Of a stretch of DNA of 57,610 nucleotides, positions 52,025 through 57,610 are shown in pieces. Made by a program: the position numbers and the translations under genes. Numbering within the stretch: position 1 is the stretch's first letter; each line of letters begins with the position of its first letter. Origin of the DNA: Pinguiococcus pyrenoidosus (lineage: Eukaryota; Sar; Pinguiophyceae; Pinguiochrysidales; Pinguiochrysidaceae); assembly GCA_019677205.1 (NCBI GenBank), contig JAAMXY010004171.1:1-57610 (forward strand). The letters run 5' to 3'. The notes below the pieces were generated by a model. That model did no database searches, was not told the DNA's origin, and saw only the letters and a program-made list of their open reading frames with translations.

Positions 52025-53628
52025 CGCCCGCCCGTCAGCGCGCGACAGCGCACCGCCTCGGCCGCTCTGAAGCGTTTCCGCGCGCGGCGCGAGCGCTGCC
52101 CGCCGTTAAAGACCCGCGCCTGCCTCGCAGCGGCGCCGCTGGGCACTTCCCCGACGTTCCCGGACGCGTAGCGTGCGCCCAAGGCAGACGGAGGCAGCTG
52201 GAGCGCGGAGCGCCTCGAAAGTCGAGCGCCCAAGCGACGGCTTCCGCTCTGCGGAGAGGGGAGGCAAAAAACCTAACGCTCCTTCGTTTTGCGCCTTTGG
52301 CGCCTCGCGAGCTCCGCGCCACGCGCGACCCCACAGCTCCGCGCGCACGCGCTCGAGATCAGCGAGCAGCACCTGAAGCGCGGAAAGCGACGTCACCGCC
52401 TGGCACCGGTAACGAGCGTGAGCTGGCGCCGCGCTGCGCCCGACTTCGCCGTGCTGAGCATTTCCGAAGCTTCAGTTATGGGGCCAGGCGAGGGGGCATG
52501 TCCGGTAGTGTATGGCGGCGACAGGGGAGCTGCTCGGGCCGAGGCATTGGTCCGACGAGCCGCCGAAAGCGGGCTCCGCAAGGCCCGAGAACAGTAGCGG
52601 AACAAGGGACGGAAGCAGCGGGCAACCATAGAGCGAGACAGGCGTTACGAGAAATGGACGCCCAATAGCAGGGATTCCCGGACGGCGGTGCCGGAATGGA
52701 GCTGTACATTCGAGAATACCGTTCCCGCGAGCATCTTGGTACCGTGCCGCAGTCCCACCTATGGTGTGGGAGCATTGCGACTCGTCTGGAGCCAGTCGCG
52801 CCCTGTCGCTTCCGGAGAACGTTCTACAGTGGGCATTAGCTGGCCCTGCCGATGCCTGCCCGCGGAGAAACATCAACATCCCAGCGCCGGTCATTTCCGG
52901 CATTCTGGCTGCTCCCTTCTGGACGGCCGGTTTCCGGATTTCCCGAGGGATGGCCGGCAGGCGCGCGCCCTTTCCAGCTGTCACCCGTTCTCGCGCCTGT
53001 GCAACGGTAGCACAAGGGCGGCTCAGAATCGCCCTGACGACCACAATTTGCGAACAGAATTGAAAATGTTCTCGAAAGAACTGAAACGGCTGGATCGGAA
53101 ACTTCAATATTACCTGGACCAATGGCGTACCTCTCAGCCGCGTGCTGCCCAATCATGACGTTTCGTGGCTTCCACGTTCACCATCCATTGGTTTATCGCA
53201 CTGACGTATGTCCCGTGGCGCGCGTCATTCGCCAAAGCGAGGCATGGACGAATGCGAACCTCGCGCGGCGGTCGTTTCAAACTTTGCAAAGCCATTTCCT
53301 GCATAGCGATGCCATAGCACGGGCTAAGAGGAACCTGGACAATAACCGCGACGTGGCGCTTCTCTCCCACGACTCCAGCTGTCTTATTTCGCGGGCTTTT
53401 CCCGCCGCCGAACTTCGGCCTTCCTCCCTTCTCGAGCCCCCCCTCGCCGATCTGCTCTCCCCAGGCAGCTCCCCTACCTATAGAAGTGCTGGTCTGGAGG
53501 CGGACCTGCCACTTCGCGGACCCCCTGTGGCCCGGACGCTCCGCAGGTTGCACCCTGGCCTGCCATGCCCGCTGCGTCTTGAGCTCTGGTTCGCGAGAAG
53601 CTACCGTGTCTCTGCAATTTTGATCGCC
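52025..53628. other. 1.6-kb region without a supported gene
   Basis: It lies between the divergent RhoGEF and zinc-finger genes, so both promoters should be here. A CCAATGGCG box occurs at 53121. About 52530-53060 contains many short inverted and imperfect repeats and stop-rich frames, and could be an old degraded mobile element; no terminal repeats or transposase could be shown. Confidence 0.4.
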
Positions 53629-55700
53629 ATGCTGCGCAGCAAGGCCAAGAAGCACGTGTGCAGCTTCGAGGGCTGCGGCAAGTCCTTCGACTCGCGCTGG
53701 AGCCTCACCAGGCATGTGCGCATCCACACGGGGGAGAAGCCCCATGTGTGCACGTTCCCAGGTGCGCCACTGACCGCCCCACTCCTTGCACCAAGTTGCT
53801 GTGGATGAGAGTGTGCTTGAGAGGGGGGGGGGGAGGAGGGATCAGGCGCAGGAGGAGAAAGAAATGGGAGAAAAGCGTAAGAACTGGAGAACTGATCGCT
53901 GGAAGTCTCCCGCAGGCTGCAACAAGGGCTTCGTAGAGCGGAGTGCGCTGACGAGGCACCTCCAGACGCATAGCGATGACAAGCCGTTCGAGTGCCATCT
54001 GTGTTTCAAGCGCTTCAAGTGCAAAGAGGTGAGCCTTCCTGCCGGAGAGAGGCGTTGACACCAGCTCACGAGACCCTGGCTCGACAGTACTTGGACGTGC
54101 ACCTGCGCACCCACGAGGACACCAAGAACTTTCAATGCACCTTCCCCGGCTGCGGGCGGATCTACAGCACGAGGAGGTGCGTTCCGGCTGCTGCCTTGCA
54201 GCGAGGAGCTTTCTGGCAGACGTGACTGAAAGCCTGACCCGCTCGCCTAGGGGCCTGCGAAAGCATCGGCTTAAGGCCCACGATACGCTAGAAATGAAGA
54301 GTGCGGTACCCGCCATGCAGGTAGAATCCCATGTGCGGGAACGGGTGCCCAGGGCGCCTCGGCAGAAGCGAGCCAAGGCCCTACCGAAGGCCAAGAGCCT
54401 AGAGAAGTGCGTTAGCGATTGCCTGCTTGGCATTGAAGAAGCCATGACGGCCTTGGGCGACGCGAAAAGCGTGGCGTCGCAGCCGGACGTCAAGGTGGCG
54501 CTGTCGAAGATGCAAAACGTCAAGTCAGACTTGAAGGAGATAGCAAAGCACGCAGAGAGACTGACCAAAGGGTACGTAGGAGCAAAGCGAAGTGGCCAAA
54601 TGCGCAAGAGGAAGGTCAGGCGGTAATTCAAGACACCTCGGGTTGCACAGGGCTCCTGCAAAGCAGCCGAAAGCGGGCGAAGCCCACCTGGAGTTGATGA
54701 ATGCCCTAAACACGCCCTTCGGACTCTTTGCGGCGAATCCGGCTCCAATCCACTCAAGTGCGATGCAGCAAGTTGAGGCGGTGACTAGCGCAAGTGACCA
54801 GCTGCCTTTCAGTATGGCGATGAATCACTTCGGAGGAGCGGCAGGGAAGAATCGAAACGACCTGCAGGTCATGGCGGACAAGCTGATGAACCAAAGCTTG
54901 GTTCCGGATGACCTGCTTGAGGAGGGTGACGACGACGAGGACGACGACGACGACGACGACGACGAGGACGACGACGACGACGACGACGACGACGAGGATG
55001 AGGACCAGGAGGGGTAGGCTTCCCGGTCCATTCACCTGCAAACCTGACCTTCGCGAGCTGGATTGTAACGCAGCTTCATCCCAACTCTTAGTGAGGAAGT
55101 CATATCCCCTAGCGATGCGGACGATTTTGCGAGCACACCTGGTCTCCCAATCGAAGAAGACGTCGACTTTGCGTCCACCTTCACCGAGCCGCTGCAGAAC
55201 GGCCTACCCGGCTTGAACATCAATGGAAGCTCTCGGAAACGCTCGAGAAAGGAAATCAGCAACGGGGATGCGTCTCACGAAGAAGCCCGACCGGTGAGCG
55301 TGGCAAGTGAGATCAAAAGGCTGCTCCGAACGGCGTTGCCACAAGGAGAGGATGCTGGTCAGGGTGACAAGTCCAGTGGCCCCAGCGAGAAGCTTGCCAA
55401 GAAGCCCTCCGAGGTGGGAATGGGCAAGCCGGTCTTGCGGCAGAGTAGCAGCCAGGAGCAGATCTTCAGAGCCCTTCTGAAGATCAGGCATAGTAAAATA
55501 CAAGAGCACCCGAAGCCGCCCGGCGAAGCCAAGCTCGAGGGAATCGCCGAAATGCACCTGTCAGGTAATGCGTGGCTCCGGCTCCTGAAAGTCGGACGAA
55601 CGACGGCCCTCATCTGATGTCCTCCGCAGTGCCTCCTTCTCCATCGGTCGAGGCGGTCCATGATGCTGCCATTGTGATGAGCGGAATGCGCACGCTATAG
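53629..55700 (+). CDS. Four-finger C2H2 zinc-finger protein with acidic tract
   Basis: Seven exons, 53629-53761, 53916-54028, 54088-54176, 54251-54571, 54651-55013, 55092-55564 and 55630-55700, give 520 aa; all phases agree. Four C2H2 fingers (about residues 9-115) have linkers such as HTGEKPHVC. Finger 1 is [23 protein letters not shown], finger 2 CTFPGCNKGF..., finger 3 CHLCFKRF..., finger 4 [11 protein letters not shown].... Introns fall inside fingers 2, 3 and 4. The order resembles TFIIIA-like proteins, but there are far fewer than nine fingers. Then come a Lys/Arg-rich stretch, a helical region, a long Asp/Glu run (54928-55005) and a C-terminal [13 protein letters not shown] segment. 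It is likely a nuclear DNA- or RNA-binding regulator. Confidence 0.85.
54928..55005. repeat. (GAC/GAG)n trinucleotide repeat
   Basis: A run of about 25 GAC and GAG codons inside exon 5 of the zinc-finger gene encodes an uninterrupted Asp/Glu tract. It may vary in length between strains. Confidence 0.85.
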
Positions 55701-56238
55701 GACCCGGAGGATCCCTTTGCCGTGCTTTCGGGCCCGTCTGTTTACACCGGTCCTCTTCGGTCCGAGGAGAGAGACGGACGGCTTCGCAACCTCCTCGTGG
55801 GAAGCAAGGGAGATCGCGTGCAACCCCCGTTTTATCTTGACAATTTTGATGGCAGCTTGTGCCTTAGAGGGACGGGCATCATGTCCGAATGTAGGACGAT
55901 TTATCTTAGCTACATACCGAAGAATTTGTTGGACATACCGAGAGACTGGATGCGTGCGAACGTCTACCTTCGCAGGCCGAGGCGTAGCGCCCTGGCGCGC
56001 CACGCCTTGGCGAGCCACGCCCCGGATCACTCTTGCGCCGTGGTGGCTCGAGGGCATGGCAATGACGAAGACGAGAAGGCTGTGGCAGATTCCAATCAAG
56101 TGATGTTGCGATGGGCTCTCGTCCTCTCGCAACTCGCAAATGCAAGCCTCTAGCAAACGCAAGCCTCTAGTCTCGCTTGCGGTCTTTAAGCAAAGGGAGT
56201 GACGTCTGACGGACGGGATAATCAATTTGCATCAAAAC
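55701..56238. other. Intergenic region between convergent genes
   Basis: About 540 bp between the zinc-finger and SENP-like 3' ends. An imperfect GCGCGCCACGCC/GCGAGCCACGCC repeat is visible near 55997-56023. No gene is supported. Confidence 0.45.
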
Positions 56239-57610
56239 CTATCCTCTTCTTGGCGGATCTTCAGAGCTCGGCCGGTTTCCCTGGCACATGAGCCAGCCAT
56301 CTCCCTCCACTCCTGCAAGGCCGTTGATGGACAAGAGATCCATTCCTACAGCTTCCATTGCTGAAGGGTCCGTCGGCGAATCCATAGACCCTCTTCCACA
56401 GAGGTGTCCGTCTGTAACCGGGCCGTCGCTGGCAAGAGGTGGCTCCGTATCTACACGGGACGAACGTGGAAGGTCTCCAAGCTTCCTATCGTTCACAAGG
56501 TCCCCAGCATCCGCAGGCTGTCGACAAGCCTCTGCCTCCGTGCCAGACGTTGCAGCATCAATGCCGTCTTTCGTAGATCCATCCTTCATGGCATCTTGAG
56601 CACTCTCCTGGGTGGCGTCCGAAAGGTTCGCCGCAGATGGACCGCCGTTCGCGCCTTCTTGGTCTTTCTTGAGATCATACAGGAGCCTCTTCATCTCCGC
56701 CATGAGCGTTCTCACGTCCTTCCTGCTGAACCTGGCAGAAACGGCGGGTAAGCGCAACCACCCAAAAACCTTTACACAGCCTTCTTCCACCGTCTCGATT
56801 GAACGCTTACCAGGCCTGGTCTATGCCGAGAGGCTCCAGCCTTTCGCGGTGCATGGCCAGGGTGAAAGCTCCGAAGCTCAGTTTGGGTTCTCCGGGGATG
56901 ACGCCTCTCAGAAGAAGTTTCTGCGCGCTCTTTAGCAGATAGCATCCGCAGTCTGTGTCGTTCATCTGGCTGGGAGACTCGACCTGGTAGCTTGGCATGG
57001 TCTGCCCAGCGTTGCGAAACGAGAAGTGAGCGCAGGCAGTCGTAGTACGCTGAGCCTGGCCGAAGGTGCTTACCCGTGCGTCGAAGGGCCAATCTGACCG
57101 CCAGCGCTGATTCCTAAGCGGAGTCCGACTAGCTGGTTTTGCCCAGGCGTCTTCCGTCGCGGACAAACGCTCGTCGTCCACCTTCTCACATCCACGCCTT
57201 GGCTCTTCGCCCGAAACGTCGTGCCGGTACAATATGTTGAGATACCTCCGAACAAGGAAGGCCACGGGATTGGGACTTACTCCGTTGAGGGAGTCGAATA
57301 CTGCGATAGCCGGGGCTGCACGGCTCAGAAGCTTAGCTTGAAAATCCAGCGCTTCCTCAAGGAGTTCAAAGTCCTTTGCAGTCTGATTGCGCGGTGTCGG
57401 GAACGGACCCTGCCCACGGGAAGCGCGGGGAGACGTCGATACGCCCGGAGACGCTTCAGAGAAATCCTCCGACGTGGGCCCGGCCTCCGCATTTCTCTGC
57501 GACAGCATGTCGCGCCCGCCGCCAATCTTCTCGCCACGCGTCAGGGGTATGACGTCCTCCTCGTCGCCCTCCTCGTCGCTGCTGCAGGGAACCTCTATGG
57601 CATAACTGCT
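56239..57610 (-). CDS. SENP6/7-like SUMO protease, N-terminus beyond the window
   Basis: Exons (minus strand) are 57074 to the window end, 56811-57001 and 56239-56731; phases 0 and 2 agree. The open frame runs off the window. It carries an acidic insert (CSSDEEGDEED) and then IAVFDSLNG with the catalytic Asp, followed by LVRRYLNILY. In exon 2 lies QMNDTDCGCYLLK, holding the oxyanion Gln and catalytic Cys of Ulp1-type C48 peptidases. No His-Trp precedes the Asp within the expected 12 or so residues, but SENP6/7 have a large insert between these motifs, as here; the His should lie upstream outside the window. The last 160 residues are a polar tail without known domains. It would remove SUMO chains in the nucleus. 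Confidence 0.8.

Noticed and set aside
52472-53152. 226-codon minus-strand frame in the large gap
   Set aside because: It has no ATG near its start, no motif and a mixed repetitive composition.
1-57610. tRNA, rRNA, viral or integrated phage elements
   Set aside because: No tRNA-like cloverleaf, rRNA stretch, integrase, transposase or capsid gene was recognised by reading; a tRNAscan-SE or Infernal run would be needed to exclude small RNAs.

Overview
This window is nuclear DNA of a GC-rich, gene-dense eukaryote, not a bacterium. Most genes are split by short GT-AG introns, mostly about 43 to 130 nt and a few over 200 nt, with splice phases that agree across exons. Several families are purely eukaryotic. 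Two genes belong to ciliated or flagellated cells: a CC2D2A-like transition-zone protein and a MOK-type ciliary kinase. One solute carrier has an N-terminus like a secretory signal followed by a twin-arginine thylakoid-type signal, which suggests a plastid. Secreted tandem C-type-lectin proteins with an algal-style Cys/Gly-rich tail fit the same picture. A flagellated alga with a complex plastid (stramenopile or haptophyte grade) is my best inference; the species cannot be fixed from sequence reading alone.

Layout, left to right. 1-899 (+) is the 3' part of a DJ-1/PfpI-family gene. 1035-3280 (-) is a NO66-type JmjC ribosomal oxygenase. 3588-4108 (+) is a small one-TM protein. 4743-6867 (-) is a MOK-like kinase. 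6868-8668 has no gene but a cluster of CCAAT boxes. 8669-14144 (+) is CC2D2A-like. 14626-16088 (-) and 19911-21202 (-) are paralogous secreted lectin-like proteins flanking a sulfotransferase (17658-18758, -). 22075-24090 (+) is the splicing factor TFIP11. 24173-28833 (-) is a large unrecognised helical protein in five or six exons. 29199-29842 (+) is a CX9C-motif protein, followed 50 bp later by a small unrecognised gene. 30767-33732 (+) is a nuclear-looking protein with an E2F-like segment. 34107-34657 (-) is a C1orf131-like nucleolar protein, diverging from the plastid-targeted-looking carrier (34878-35945, +). 36305-37883 (+) is a Bmt5-like rRNA methyltransferase whose stop codon overlaps that of a small basic protein (37876-38343, -). 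38690-40483 (+) is a GRIP-domain golgin. 41018-46108 (+) is an intronless ZNFX1-like helicase fused to a RING/IBR-like module. 46616-49438 (+) is an ABCG half-transporter. 50021-52024 (-) is an intronless DH-PH-PDZ RhoGEF. 53629-55700 (+) is a four-finger C2H2 protein with an acidic tract. 56239-57610 (-) is a SENP6/7-like SUMO protease running off the window.

There is no operon-like logic. Three or four genes point to the nucleolus and ribosome assembly (NO66, C1orf131-like, Bmt5-like, perhaps the basic protein), two to the cilium and two or three to the secretory/Golgi pathway. The most unusual items are the helicase-E3 fusion, the carrier with a Tat-like leader, and the duplicated lectin/Cys-rich secreted proteins. 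All intron boundaries were placed by eye from splice consensus, phase continuity and family similarity, so exon edges are predictions.
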